This document shows, piece after piece, positions 42,281 through 51,474 of a DNA stretch of 64,000 bases. The DNA comes from CAIXLI01 sp964587125 (GTDB lineage: Bacteria > Pseudomonadota > Alphaproteobacteria > UBA9219). The notes below the pieces were generated by a model, which saw nothing but the letters and a program-made list of their open reading frames with translations, was not told the DNA's origin and searched no databases. Each line of letters opens with the position of its first letter. Within the stretch, counting starts at the first letter, position 1. A program made the position numbers and the translations under genes. The DNA lies in contig CAZPKC010000001.1 in NCBI GenBank assembly GCA_964587125.1, forward strand, positions 62,001 through 126,000. The letters run 5' to 3'.

Positions 42281-42299
42281 TTGGCACAGTGCTTGCTAA
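42281..42299 (+). promoter_or_regulatory. sigma-54 (RpoN) promoter of flgE
   Basis: TGGCAC at 42282-42287, a 5-base spacer and TTGCTA at 42293-42298 match the -24/-12 consensus TGGCAC-N5-TTGCW exactly. It lies 60 bases upstream of the flgE ATG. Sigma-54 drives hook genes in many alphaproteobacteria, normally with an enhancer-binding activator, which is not seen here. Confidence 0.85.
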
Positions 42300-42358
42300 T
42301 ACCCGTCTGAGATTTTTTCTCGCCCTTTCGGGGCGTCATCAACCGACGAGGTATCGCA

Positions 42359-43762
42359 ATGTCATCTCTTTTCGCAGCTTTGGGCGTCGCCGTTTCCGGT
42401 CTTAGCGCGCAATCGCAGGCTATCGGCAATATTTCAGACGATTTGTCGAACGCGCAAACGACCGGTTATAAAAGCATCGGCACCAGTTTTTCGGACCTTG
42501 TGACGGCGTCGACCGCGACCCAAAACAGCCCCGGCGGCGTGTCCGCGACGCCTGAATATCAGAACGACGTGCAAGGCAATATCGCCTCGACCTCGACCAC
42601 GACTAATTTGGCCATTTCCGGGCAAGGTTTCTTCAACGTGACCAGCGCGACCCAAAGTTCCACGGGCCAGACCGAATTCACCGGCAGCAGCTTTTACACC
42701 CGCGACGGCGATTTCACGTTGAATAAAGACGGGTATATGGTCAACAGTTCCGGCTATTATCTGGAAGGCTATTCCGTCACGGGCACGACCGTCGATACCG
42801 CGGAAGTCACTCCCATTCAGATTTCCTCGTTGCTCGATAACCCGGAGCCGACGACGACAGTCACTTACGCCGCCAACCTTCCCGCGGGCGCGACTAGCTA
42901 TACCTCAACGGCGTCAACCGTCGACGTGTATGACGCTTTGGGCAGCACGCACCAAACGAGCGTCGTTTGGGCGACCACCGGCACCACAAACGTCTGGCAA
43001 GCGACGGTGACCGTTGCCGACGGGGGAGATACCACCGGCAACACCGGTTATAATTACAAGGCGGTTTTCGATGTGACCTTCAACAGCGCCTCTCCTTCCG
43101 GAACGATTTCATCCATCGCAGGCGTAAGTTCGGGCTACTATCTAGCAAGCGACCCCTCGGAAACTTACACGACACAATTCGGAGGCGGGCCGGTCATCAG
43201 CTCGGACACATCCGGGACTTCCGCTATCGTGACTCTCGGCGCGGATACCACCGGTGGAACAGACGAATTGGCGTTCCCTGGCACGGGGGGACAGAGCATT
43301 TCCCTTAACCTCGGCACTTACGACCAAGCGCTCGGACTTACCCAATATGCGAACGCAAGCTCGACAGTCTCGGTGTCGTCGATCTCTCAGGACGGGTTGG
43401 GCGAAGGCTCGTACAGCAGCATCGGCATCGACGATAACGGCATCGTTTCGATCAACTATACCAACGGCAGCACGCGCGAGATTTACCAGATTCCGATTGC
43501 GTTGTTCAATTCGCCCGACAATTTGCAGCGCGGAACGGGTGGCGTGTATACGGCAACGCTTGCCTCGGGAACGGCCAATTTGCATCTGGCCGGCACGAAC
43601 GGCTCTGGAACGATTTCAAGCAGTTCTCTCGAAGCATCCGACGTCGATATCGCCAGCGAGTTTACGACGATGATTCAAGCGCAGCAGGTTTACTCCGCCA
43701 ACGCCAAGGTTGTGTCGACGGTCAACAGCATGTTGACCACGATCATTCAGGCGGTTCAGTAA
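42359..43762 (+). CDS. flgE: flagellar hook protein FlgE
   Basis: A 467-residue structural protein of the hook. The N-terminus (AALGVAVSGLSAQSQAIGNI, then NAQTTGYKS) and the C-terminus (SEFTTMIQAQQVYSANAKVV) are the conserved D0 helices of flagellar axial proteins. The middle is Thr/Ser/Gly-rich and variable. The protein has no cysteine, as usual for exported axial proteins. It is preceded by a sigma-54 promoter. A hairpin (GACCG/CGGTC) lies between its end and flgK. Confidence 0.92.
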   Translation: MSSLFAALGVAVSGLSAQSQAIGNISDDLSNAQTTGYKSIGTSFSDLVTASTATQNSPGGVSATPEYQNDVQGNIASTSTTTNLAISGQGFFNVTSATQSSTGQTEFTGSSFYTRDGDFTLNKDGYMVNSSGYYLEGYSVTGTTVDTAEVTPIQISSLLDNPEPTTTVTYAANLPAGATSYTSTASTVDVYDALGSTHQTSVVWATTGTTNVWQATVTVADGGDTTGNTGYNYKAVFDVTFNSASPSGTISSIAGVSSGYYLASDPSETYTTQFGGGPVISSDTSGTSAIVTLGADTTGGTDELAFPGTGGQSISLNLGTYDQALGLTQYANASSTVSVSSISQDGLGEGSYSSIGIDDNGIVSINYTNGSTREIYQIPIALFNSPDNLQRGTGGVYTATLASGTANLHLAGTNGSGTISSSSLEASDVDIASEFTTMIQAQQVYSANAKVVSTVNSMLTTIIQAVQ

Positions 43763-43825
43763 TAATGCATCTTCGCAAGACCGTCTTTCTTCCGGTCGGC
43801 CTTGCGGCGAAAACAGGGGTTCTTT

Positions 43826-45301
43826 ATGTCTCTTTCCGGCGCTCTTTCCGTCGCTCTTTCCGGGCTGCAAGTCAGCACGACGGCTGCGCAGGTTATTTCG
43901 GGCAACATCTCGAACGCCCAAACGCCGGGGTATACTGAAAAAAGCATCGATCTGTCGGCGATCACGTCGGGATCGAGTTTGGGCGGCGTCGAAATTTCCG
44001 GTTATAGCCGCATAACCAATAGCGTTTTAGCCGCGACCTTGAATAACGCCACATCGACCGCGTCCTATCTCAGCACGCAGAACAGCTATTTGAGTCAAGT
44101 TCAGTCCCTTCTCGATTCGACCGACGATCCGCCCGCCCTCTCGTCGGACTTAAGCAACTTTCAGGCGGCATGGACGGAATACGCCGCGAATCCCAGCGAT
44201 ACGACTTTGCAAAACACAGTTGTTTCGTCGGGAGAGGCTCTGGCCAATACGATCAACGATATCGCGTCGCAAACGTCGATTTTACAGACAAACGTCCAAA
44301 ATGATCTTTCGACGACGGTGACCTCGCTCAATACGGCTTTGGCAAATATTCAAACGCTTAACGTCCAAATTACGGCGGCGATCGCTAATAACCAGCCGAT
44401 TGTCGATCTGGAAGACGAGCGCGACAACGACGTCAATCAAATTGCTCAGTACACCAATGTCACGGTGATGCAGCGCGATAACGGACAAATCGCTCTTTAT
44501 ACCTCAAGCGGCACGGCCCTGCTCGACGGACAGGCGCAGACGTTCAGCGTCGGCCCGGGTGCCAATACAATCCTCAACGCCGCCGGATCCGATGTTACCG
44601 CGTCCTTGACCGGCGGCTCTTTACAGGCGCAAACGGACTTTCTTTCGACATCGACATCGACCGCAAGCGGCGTCGGGGTCATCACCAAACTGCAATCCCA
44701 GTTGCAAACTTTCGCCAATATGTTTTACGCTCAGACGACGGACAGCAGCGGGAACATAACCAATACCGGCGGCAGTTTCGAAGACGAATATGTGACCAAC
44801 GGCGGCGATTCCAAGGGGTTTTTCACGGATCCGACCATCGACTCGAACGGCATGCCGGACTTGTCCACTTTCCAAGTCAACCCCGATCTGGTCAACGGTA
44901 CGGAGACGGTTCCGGCAGCAACCGCTATTCCTATCAACAATGCCTTTTCCACGCAGAACCTCGCGGTCACCACGACCGTGGTTTCTCCCGGAGTCTATGC
45001 CTCGCAAACCGGAAGTTTTCAGGCGGCAGGCCAGACGACATCGGGGACCTATTCCGATATCACGACGGCGATTCTGTCCGGATTCCAGCAAGCGGCAAAT
45101 TCGGTCAAAACCCAATACGCGACGGCCTCGACGCAACAAGCTTACTATCAAAGTTCCCTGTCCAGCCAGACCGGCGTCGACACGGATACCGAGTTGGTTA
45201 ACCTGACCAACTGGGAGAACAGTTACGCCGCCGCAGCGCATGTGATCTCGACAATACAAAGCATGATGACCGTCCTTGAAGACATGGTGGGCACAGCATG
45301 A
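43826..45301 (+). CDS. flgK: flagellar hook-associated protein 1 FlgK
   Basis: A 491-residue hook-filament junction protein. The N-terminal helix LSVALSGLQVSTTAAQVISG with NISNAQTPGYTEKS and the C-terminal helix NLTNWENSYAAAAHVISTIQ are diagnostic. The ATG at 43826 is chosen over an upstream one because CAGGGG precedes it and it begins the axial helix. It overlaps flgL by 4 bases (ATGA), so translation is coupled. Confidence 0.9.
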   Translation: MSLSGALSVALSGLQVSTTAAQVISGNISNAQTPGYTEKSIDLSAITSGSSLGGVEISGYSRITNSVLAATLNNATSTASYLSTQNSYLSQVQSLLDSTDDPPALSSDLSNFQAAWTEYAANPSDTTLQNTVVSSGEALANTINDIASQTSILQTNVQNDLSTTVTSLNTALANIQTLNVQITAAIANNQPIVDLEDERDNDVNQIAQYTNVTVMQRDNGQIALYTSSGTALLDGQAQTFSVGPGANTILNAAGSDVTASLTGGSLQAQTDFLSTSTSTASGVGVITKLQSQLQTFANMFYAQTTDSSGNITNTGGSFEDEYVTNGGDSKGFFTDPTIDSNGMPDLSTFQVNPDLVNGTETVPAATAIPINNAFSTQNLAVTTTVVSPGVYASQTGSFQAAGQTTSGTYSDITTAILSGFQQAANSVKTQYATASTQQAYYQSSLSSQTGVDTDTELVNLTNWENSYAAAAHVISTIQSMMTVLEDMVGTA

Positions 45302-46281
45302 GCGTAAATTCCGTCAGCAACCTGAGCATCACAAGCGCTTTGACCTCGTCGCTTCAGACGGAGACATCGAATCTGACTCAACTGACAGAGCAGTTGTCAA
45401 GCGGGCAGGAATATACCGACCTGACCGATTATGATCCCAGCGACGCGCGTAACCTTGTTAATCTGCAAGCCGAAGCGACGCAGAAAAATGCTTTCATCAG
45501 CGTTATCGGAACGGTCAGCAACAATCTGTCCATCTATGACACGACGTTGAGCGATTTGGAGAACGTCGTGACCGAAGCGCAGAGCCTTTCCAACAACAAT
45601 CCGACCTACAGCGCCGATGTGGCCACAAACGTTTATACGCAGGCGACTAACTATTTAGAGTCGGTAACCGCCGATCTCAATCAGGACGTTGACGGCCGCT
45701 ATATTTTCTCCGGTGCGCGTTACACCACGCCGCCTGTTCAAAATTTGGCCAATCTCCCGACAAGCACGCTTTCTACAACTATCTACACCGACAATCAGAC
45801 TCTGCCCAGCTACGATACGGATTATGTCGCCGGCGCATCGCCTCCATCGACCAGCACGGCCGCCTATACGACTGATTCGGCAACCGTCGATACGGGATAT
45901 ACAGTCGATTACGGAATTACCAGTAACGATCCGTCCTTTCAGGAAATGGTCGCGGGATTGCGCTATTTGCAGGCAGCGGGGTCTTCGACAGATTCCGCAG
46001 ATTACAAGACCAACATGGAGCAAGCTTCGACCTTGCTATCGTCAGCGCTCTCCAATATCGAGAACGTACACACGACCGTCGCCGACAACATAGACATCAT
46101 TTCCTCGGAAAAAACAGCGCAACAGACCGCGATTTCCAATCTGACCAATCAGGTCGATAACATCCAGCAAGTCGATGTCACGCAGGTCAGTACCGAGATC
46201 ACGGCTTTGGAAACCACCCTTCAGGCGTCTTATTCCGTCACGGGAAGCATCCTGAAGATGTCGATCGTAAGTTATCTCTAG
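45298..46281 (+). CDS. flgL: flagellar hook-associated protein 3 FlgL
   Basis: A 327-residue junction protein with flagellin-like ends. The N-terminal region has LTQLTEQLSSGQEYTDLTDY and LQAEATQKNAFISVIGTVSN; the C-terminal helix is IQQVDVTQVSTEITALETTL. The middle is Thr/Tyr-rich. Its length and place after flgK separate it from flagellin. It is followed after 24 bases by a modification-related gene. Confidence 0.87.
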   Translation: MSVNSVSNLSITSALTSSLQTETSNLTQLTEQLSSGQEYTDLTDYDPSDARNLVNLQAEATQKNAFISVIGTVSNNLSIYDTTLSDLENVVTEAQSLSNNNPTYSADVATNVYTQATNYLESVTADLNQDVDGRYIFSGARYTTPPVQNLANLPTSTLSTTIYTDNQTLPSYDTDYVAGASPPSTSTAAYTTDSATVDTGYTVDYGITSNDPSFQEMVAGLRYLQAAGSSTDSADYKTNMEQASTLLSSALSNIENVHTTVADNIDIISSEKTAQQTAISNLTNQVDNIQQVDVTQVSTEITALETTLQASYSVTGSILKMSIVSYL

Positions 46282-46305
46282 CCCGATTCTTAGAAGGAGC
46301 CTAAC

Positions 46306-47841
46306 ATGAACATGTTTAATCGATTTTCCTGCACGCAAGGCCTCACCATGAAGACGCAATCCACGTTCAGTCCCATTTCCTTGCGCTATATCGCGGCGCT
46401 GCGCGGCAACAAGCCGAAAAAGACAGGTGTCGAGTTTGCCTATGCCGAAGCGGCCTGCAAAACGCCCGAGAACCTAATTTGCCTCGCCGCCAGCAATCCC
46501 GAAGGCCGTTTCTACGGCCTGATGTCCGACGACGCGGCGCGGAGCAAAGCCGAAGAAGAAGCGCTGCAGCGGGGCACGTTCAACGTCATTTTTCTGACGG
46601 GCTCGCCGTCCGAAGCTTTGGCGCGCCTTGCCAAGGGTTCGTCCTTGCCGCCGATGCTCGATTATCTGTGCTGCGACGAAAGCCAAGAGCCTCTTTCCGC
46701 TTCCGAACGCGCGGCATTGTTCGATCTGGCTCAAAAGCGCCTCAACCCGGGCGGATTGTTCGTTACATCCTATCGCGCCCATGACCGCGAAGACGGCGCC
46801 TTGCGTTTTCTCGTGCAGGAATTGGCGCCGGAAATGGACGCCGAGCAAAAGCAGGACTTTTTATCCGAAATTCAGAAGCTTGGCTCGTCCTATCTGGTCA
46901 AGCATTCCGACATGGTGAAAGTTCTTGAAAAGGCTATCGCCAAAAGAACGCCGCAGACCTTCTTCTCGCATTTCGACGGCGCGTCCGCGACATCGAAAAC
47001 CTTCGATACGATGGTCGCCGCAGGATCGCACGGATTTGCCTATGCCGGGGACGCCACATTGGCGTCGAATTATGTCGAGTTGGCGATTCCGAAGGAAGCG
47101 CAGGACTTAATCGTTTCCTGCCGCAAGAATCCCCTTTACGAGGTTATCAAAGATTTGGCGCTCGACCGCGTCGTGCGTTCAGATATCTGGATCAAGACTC
47201 CCTCCGAACAATCGGCCCTTCCGGCGGATCTTTTCGGCGGGTTTGCCTACGGCATCGTCCTGCCGCGCGAGCAAATTCCTCTTTCTTATGCCGCCAAAGG
47301 CAAGACGCTCGATCTCTCCGGCCCTCTCTACGCCAAAGTGCTCGACCTCATGTCGGTTATGCCCGTCGGCGTCGGCGATGTGCTGTCCCATGCCTCAGGG
47401 CGCAACGAATCCCCGGAAAAAATCCTCGAAGTTTTCCAGATTCTCGTCGCATGCGGCTTTGCAAGCCCGATGCGCGGCACGCTAACCGCAAACACCGACT
47501 ATAGCGTTTCCCAGCCGCGTCTAGTCGGTAGTTTCAACCGCTTTCTCGATAAGACGAATCTGACCGATCAGGACGTTTTGTTCTCCTCGCAGGTCGCGGG
47601 ATGCGGCGTCGTTTTGCCCGCGCGGGAAGCCTTCGTGATGCAAGCGATCAACCGCGCAGGGCTCGGCGACTCGGTGACGGCTTTGATGCCGGAATTGCGC
47701 CGGATCGCTCACACGCCTGCGGCTTTGTCCGTCATTAAAACCGAGGAACCCTCGGCGGAAATTGCGCACGCGATGATCCTCGACATCGTCGGGAAATCGC
47801 TGCCGCAATGGTACGCCTACGCCCTCTTGGAGGCCGCCTGA
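46306..47841 (+). CDS. methyltransferase-regulatory-domain-like protein, flagellar locus
   Basis: A 511-residue protein. The first about 250 residues contain ERAALFDLAQKRLNPGGLFV, which resembles the end of a SAM-methyltransferase fold. The following part resembles the methyltransferase regulatory domain (PF10119-like) seen in bacterial protein or glycan methyltransferases. No clear SAM-binding GxGxG is visible, so it may be a partner rather than an enzyme. AAGGAG lies 9 bases before the ATG at 46306, fixing the start. It overlaps the next TPR-GT gene by 34 bases. The position after flgL suggests modification of flagellar or surface proteins. Confidence 0.55.
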   Translation: MNMFNRFSCTQGLTMKTQSTFSPISLRYIAALRGNKPKKTGVEFAYAEAACKTPENLICLAASNPEGRFYGLMSDDAARSKAEEEALQRGTFNVIFLTGSPSEALARLAKGSSLPPMLDYLCCDESQEPLSASERAALFDLAQKRLNPGGLFVTSYRAHDREDGALRFLVQELAPEMDAEQKQDFLSEIQKLGSSYLVKHSDMVKVLEKAIAKRTPQTFFSHFDGASATSKTFDTMVAAGSHGFAYAGDATLASNYVELAIPKEAQDLIVSCRKNPLYEVIKDLALDRVVRSDIWIKTPSEQSALPADLFGGFAYGIVLPREQIPLSYAAKGKTLDLSGPLYAKVLDLMSVMPVGVGDVLSHASGRNESPEKILEVFQILVACGFASPMRGTLTANTDYSVSQPRLVGSFNRFLDKTNLTDQDVLFSSQVAGCGVVLPAREAFVMQAINRAGLGDSVTALMPELRRIAHTPAALSVIKTEEPSAEIAHAMILDIVGKSLPQWYAYALLEAA

Positions 47842-49421
47842 GCGAAAGCATTCAGGCAAGGCTCGACAAAGCGGCGCGCCTTCACGCGCAAGGAAGCCTT
47901 GGCGCCGCCGCCGACCGTTACAGGGAAATTTTAGAAGCATCGCCGCACGAGCCCGATGCTTTGCATATGCTGGGCGTCATCGCGCAGCAAGAAGGAAACT
48001 CCCCGCTTGCGCTGCAATGGTTCGACGCCGCGCTTACGGCCAAGCCGGATTTTTTGCAGGCGCGGTTCAACCGCAGTGTCGTTTTGCGGGCGCTCGACCG
48101 CAACGCCGAAGCGTTTCAATCATTGAGTAAAACTCTGAAAGTCTCGCCCGATTTCGCGGCGGCATGGGATTTGGCAGGGCAAATCTTGAAAGACGACGGA
48201 AATTTCTCCGATGCGGAAAAATATTACGTTCATGCCTTGGGTTTGCAGCCGGGCAACGCGCATTTTCACGGGAATTACGCTTTATTGTTGTTCGCGCGCG
48301 GCGATCTGGCCACGGCGTACAAGGAAGCGCGCAAGGCCGAAGCGCTCGACTCCTCCTACCCTCCCCTTCTTTTAGGCAACATTCTAAGGGCATGGGGACA
48401 CCCCGAAGAAGCGGCAGCGTGTTTCGCGCGCGTCTATTCTTTGCTCCCTCATTTTGCCGACGCCTATGCCAGCGAAGCGATGGCGAGATTGCAAATGGGC
48501 GATTTGGAGGAAGGCTTCGCTTTATGGGAAAAGCGTCCCGATCTTTCTTCGGGATTAGACAAGCTGCCTTTGTGGCAGGGGCAGAAAGTTTCTTCGCTTT
48601 TGCTCTATGAAGATCAGGGATTGGGCGACGCGATCCAGTTCCTGCGTTATATTCCTCTGCTTAAGAAACGCGCGAAGCATTTGACGCTGCGTTTCAGCGA
48701 ACCTCTCGTGGATCTATGCACAAAGAACTTCCCCGGCATCGATATCTTCGCGGAAACCGAGGAAGCGCCCGTGGCCGTCGCACGATGCCGTTTATCGAGT
48801 CTTCCTTTCTTTTTCGCCACGCGCTTGAACACCATTCCTCAGGCTCCCTATCTGAAGGCGCCGGACGGCGCGGCATGGCGCGACTGGCTGCGCAAAGTGA
48901 AAGCGCCGCGCATCGGCCTTGTTTGGGCGGGAAACGCGAACTTCCGCAACGATGCGTTTCGCTCGTTCGATTTTCGCACTCTCGATCCTTTGCTTTCCTG
49001 CAGCACGGAACATTTCGTGTCTCTTCAAAAAGACCGCAACGATAACCCTGCGGCGTCCGGCGTTTGCGATGCAGCGCCGCATTTGAATTCTTTTTCCGAT
49101 ACGGCGGCGCTTATTTCCGAACTTGACCTGATCGTTTCCGTCGATACCGCGACGGCGCATCTGGCGGGCGCTTTGGGCAAGCCGGTATTCCTTTTGCTGC
49201 CGTTTAACAGCGATTGGCGCTGGTTTATCGAACGCGAAGACAGCCCGTGGTACGGTTCAGCGCGCCTGTTCCGCCAAAAAAGGCCGGGCGATTGGAAGAG
49301 CGTCGTCGAAGGCGTATCAAACGAGGTCAAAAAATTTATCGCGGGAGATACAAGCGTTCTTCAACCGACGGCATGGCGCGGCGATAATTTACGCCGGAAT
49401 CCGAATGCGCTGCCGTTATAA
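47808..49421 (+). CDS. TPR-repeat protein with GT9/heptosyltransferase-like domain
   Basis: A 537-residue paralogue of the protein at 10244-12022. TPR units fill about residues 15-240 (GSLGAAADRYREILEASPHE). The GT-B-like part has LLYEDQGLGDAIQFLRYIPL at about 265-285 and LDLIVSVDTATAHLAGALGK at about 450. The proteins share the closing block RWFIEREDSPWYGSARLFRQ in similar form. The ATG at 47808 lies inside the previous gene; a CTG after GGAGG at 47838 is a possible alternative start. Likely role: glycosylation linked to the flagellum or envelope, inferred from context. Confidence 0.8.
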   Translation: MVRLRPLGGRLSESIQARLDKAARLHAQGSLGAAADRYREILEASPHEPDALHMLGVIAQQEGNSPLALQWFDAALTAKPDFLQARFNRSVVLRALDRNAEAFQSLSKTLKVSPDFAAAWDLAGQILKDDGNFSDAEKYYVHALGLQPGNAHFHGNYALLLFARGDLATAYKEARKAEALDSSYPPLLLGNILRAWGHPEEAAACFARVYSLLPHFADAYASEAMARLQMGDLEEGFALWEKRPDLSSGLDKLPLWQGQKVSSLLLYEDQGLGDAIQFLRYIPLLKKRAKHLTLRFSEPLVDLCTKNFPGIDIFAETEEAPVAVARCRLSSLPFFFATRLNTIPQAPYLKAPDGAAWRDWLRKVKAPRIGLVWAGNANFRNDAFRSFDFRTLDPLLSCSTEHFVSLQKDRNDNPAASGVCDAAPHLNSFSDTAALISELDLIVSVDTATAHLAGALGKPVFLLLPFNSDWRWFIEREDSPWYGSARLFRQKRPGDWKSVVEGVSNEVKKFIAGDTSVLQPTAWRGDNLRRNPNALPL

Positions 49422-49562
49422 TACCAATCCTCGCATAAAAAGACTTGCTTGGGTCACGAGCGGTTGCGTGCAGCGCGACGCAAAAAAGCAACCGCTCCAA
49501 CAAGATATAAGAAGAGCGAGTCAGGTCAAACCTCGTAGCCGCTTTCATTAGTTGTTTGGTAT
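49421..49562 (+). repeat. MITE-like dispersed repeat, copy 2
   Basis: It starts ATACCAA (49421-49427) and ends TTGGTAT (49556-49562), a 7-base perfect terminal inverted repeat. It contains an internal 10-bp hairpin (GAGCGGTTGC with GCAACCGCTC). The blocks CACGAGCGGTTGCGT, AGAGCGAGT and GTCAAAC match the copy at 27068-27241 in order and orientation. It has no coding capacity and begins directly at the stop region of the TPR-GT gene. Confidence 0.65.
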
Positions 49563-49636
49563 AGCCGCCCTCCCCTTGCGAAAAGCGCCGCGAAGGATGT
49601 ATAAGAACGCCTCTTCTTTCTTACCGAGGGTTCCCC

Positions 49637-50014
49637 ATGTCGCATACGTCGATGATTTTAACCGGACTGATGATGATGGCGTTGTTGGTTTTCGTCGCGC
49701 CCAACATTTTCGCGCTCAACCGCGGGCATATTTTGCGCAACATCGCTTTGTGGCTGGCGATTTTCTTCGGCTTGTCGCTCATCTATCAGAATTTCGGCCC
49801 TGATAGCCCCCATCCGTTGTTCCAGCTTCCCGACGCGATGAAGGGAATGACTCAGCCGGCAGCGCCGCAGACGGCAACGCCGCCCACGGCAACGCCAAAG
49901 GCCGCGCCCCCCAAAGCCGCAGCCCCCAAAAGCGCTCCTCCCAAGGAAGACGATAAGGACAGCGACGCCGACGACGCCGGCAACGACAAGGATTTCACGC
50001 CTCCGTCAGAATAG
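49637..50014 (+). CDS. small membrane-anchored Pro/Ala-rich protein
   Basis: A 125-residue protein. Two hydrophobic helices (ILTGLMMMALLVFVAPNIFA; NIALWLAIFFGLSLIYQNFG) are followed by a Pro/Ala/Lys/Thr repeat tract (about 73-103) and an acidic end (EDDKDSDADDAGNDKD). Ribosome site GAGGG precedes the ATG. The family is unknown; it looks like an inner-membrane protein with a disordered tail. It overlaps the end of cinA by 20 bases on the opposite strand. Confidence 0.65.
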   Translation: MSHTSMILTGLMMMALLVFVAPNIFALNRGHILRNIALWLAIFFGLSLIYQNFGPDSPHPLFQLPDAMKGMTQPAAPQTATPPTATPKAAPPKAAAPKSAPPKEDDKDSDADDAGNDKDFTPPSE

Positions 50015-50747
50015 CCTCGACGCCTTTTGATTTTATAAGCTCGACAAGTTCGTCCGCAGCTTGGCGTACCAGCGCCTTGTCCGTCCCGCGCGCGACAAGA
50101 GCCGTGCCGAATTTTTTCTCCCGCATCCACGGATAGGAACCAATATCGACTTTCGGATACCGCGCCGCGAGGGCGCGAAGCTCCTCGGCGATGACGCTTT
50201 CGGCAATGAAGCCCGAAACGGTGAGGCTGTGCAAAGCGGGGCCGTGGCGCAAACTCGAAACGATGCCGTCCATCATGCCTTGCATAATCTCTGGAACGCC
50301 GGCCAGCACAAAAACATTGCCCATTTTCACGCCTGGGGCGCCGCTGACGGGATTTAAGATAAGGCTTGCGCCGGAAGGCACGTGGGCCATGCGCAGGCGC
50401 GCTGCGGTTAAATTTTTCTCCCCGAAATGCGAGGCCAGAAGGCTTCGTGCCTCCGAAGCTTCAACGACCGGAACGTCGAAAGCGGCGGCAACGGCGTCGA
50501 TCGTGATGTCGTCATGCGTCGGGCCTATGCCTCCCGTCGTGAAAACGTACGTATAGCGCTCCCTCAACGCGTCAAGGGCGTTCACGATGTCGGCTTCGGT
50601 GTCGGGAACCACGCGCGCTTCTTTTAACGGAATGCCAATGGCAAGAAGCTTCTTGGCGATGAAATTCAGATTGGCGTCTTGCGTCCGGCCCGATAAAATT
50701 TCGTTGCCGATGATGAGAAGAGCGGCGGTCGGTTTGCGGGGGTTCAT
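49995..50747 (-). CDS. cinA: CinA-like molybdopterin-binding domain protein
   Basis: A 250-residue protein with the MoCF/CinA N-terminal fold: AALLIIGNEILSGRTQDAN at the start, VFTTGGIGPTHDDITIDAVA at about 65-85, and MAHVPSGASLILNPVSGAPG in the middle. Full CinA adds a C-terminal nicotinamide-nucleotide amidase domain; this is the short form without it. The ATG at 50747 overlaps the skp stop (ATGA); the open frame upstream lies inside skp and is not native. Confidence 0.85.
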   Translation of the reverse strand: MNPRKPTAALLIIGNEILSGRTQDANLNFIAKKLLAIGIPLKEARVVPDTEADIVNALDALRERYTYVFTTGGIGPTHDDITIDAVAAAFDVPVVEASEARSLLASHFGEKNLTAARLRMAHVPSGASLILNPVSGAPGVKMGNVFVLAGVPEIMQGMMDGIVSSLRHGPALHSLTVSGFIAESVIAEELRALAARYPKVDIGSYPWMREKKFGTALVARGTDKALVRQAADELVELIKSKGVEAILTEA

Positions 50748-51334
50748 TTTCCAGATTTCTCCGCAGGTTCGGGCTTCTCCGCAGGCATCGCAACGTCGAT
50801 CTTGGGCATTTTCTGGTCGAGGCGCCTGAGGACTTCGTCGGTGATATCGAGGGGCTGATCCGTCCAAAAGGCCTGCTGTTTGACGATCACAAGGTTGGCG
50901 CCGCGTTCGCGCGCGACGAGGCCTACGACGTCGAACAACGCGTCATGTACGGCCTTCATCGAATCGGCGTAGGATTGGTCCAGAACCTTGCGGCGCGCCA
51001 GAGCGTGATTTTCGGCCGCCGAGAAACGCTGCCGCAATTGCTGCTCGCGTTCGGAATAGGCTTCTGCCGCAAGCTGGCCGCGTTCTTTGGAAAGGTCTTG
51101 TTCGGTCAAGCGCAGGCTGTTTTCTTCTTTTTCGATTTCGTTCTGGAATTTGGACCGCTCCGCTTCCAATTGCTTTTGAACGCTCTTGGAAGCCAGAGAT
51201 TCCTCTAAAATTCTTTGTATGTCGACAATGGCGATAACGGGCGCCGGAAGTTTGGCGGCCGCGTCGGCATAAGCCGCTCCAGCCGAAGCGGCAAAGCACA
51301 TAAAAAACAAAACAAGCGTTTTTAGAAATTTCAT
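50744..51334 (-). CDS. skp: OmpH/Skp-like periplasmic chaperone
   Basis: A 196-residue protein with a signal peptide (MKFLKTLVLFFMCFAASAGA), then AIVDIQRILEESLASKSVQK and a long charged coiled coil (about 45-120) typical of the Skp tentacles. Skp holds unfolded outer-membrane proteins for BamA. The ATG at 51334 is set by GGAGG upstream; a start 14 codons earlier lacks one. It lies 140 bases after bamA on the same strand, the classical order bamA-skp. Confidence 0.88.
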   Translation of the reverse strand: MKFLKTLVLFFMCFAASAGAAYADAAAKLPAPVIAIVDIQRILEESLASKSVQKQLEAERSKFQNEIEKEENSLRLTEQDLSKERGQLAAEAYSEREQQLRQRFSAAENHALARRKVLDQSYADSMKAVHDALFDVVGLVARERGANLVIVKQQAFWTDQPLDITDEVLRRLDQKMPKIDVAMPAEKPEPAEKSGK

Positions 51335-51474
51335 GGCTCGACCTCCATCGGTATCAGGCGGGGATATCGTTAGCATTTAAGTTCCCACAAAACATATCCA
51401 CAATTTCGCAGGTTGAGGCGAAAATCAAGAAAAGCGCGATTTGCAGCCCAATATGCGGGATCGTAGACATGTTT

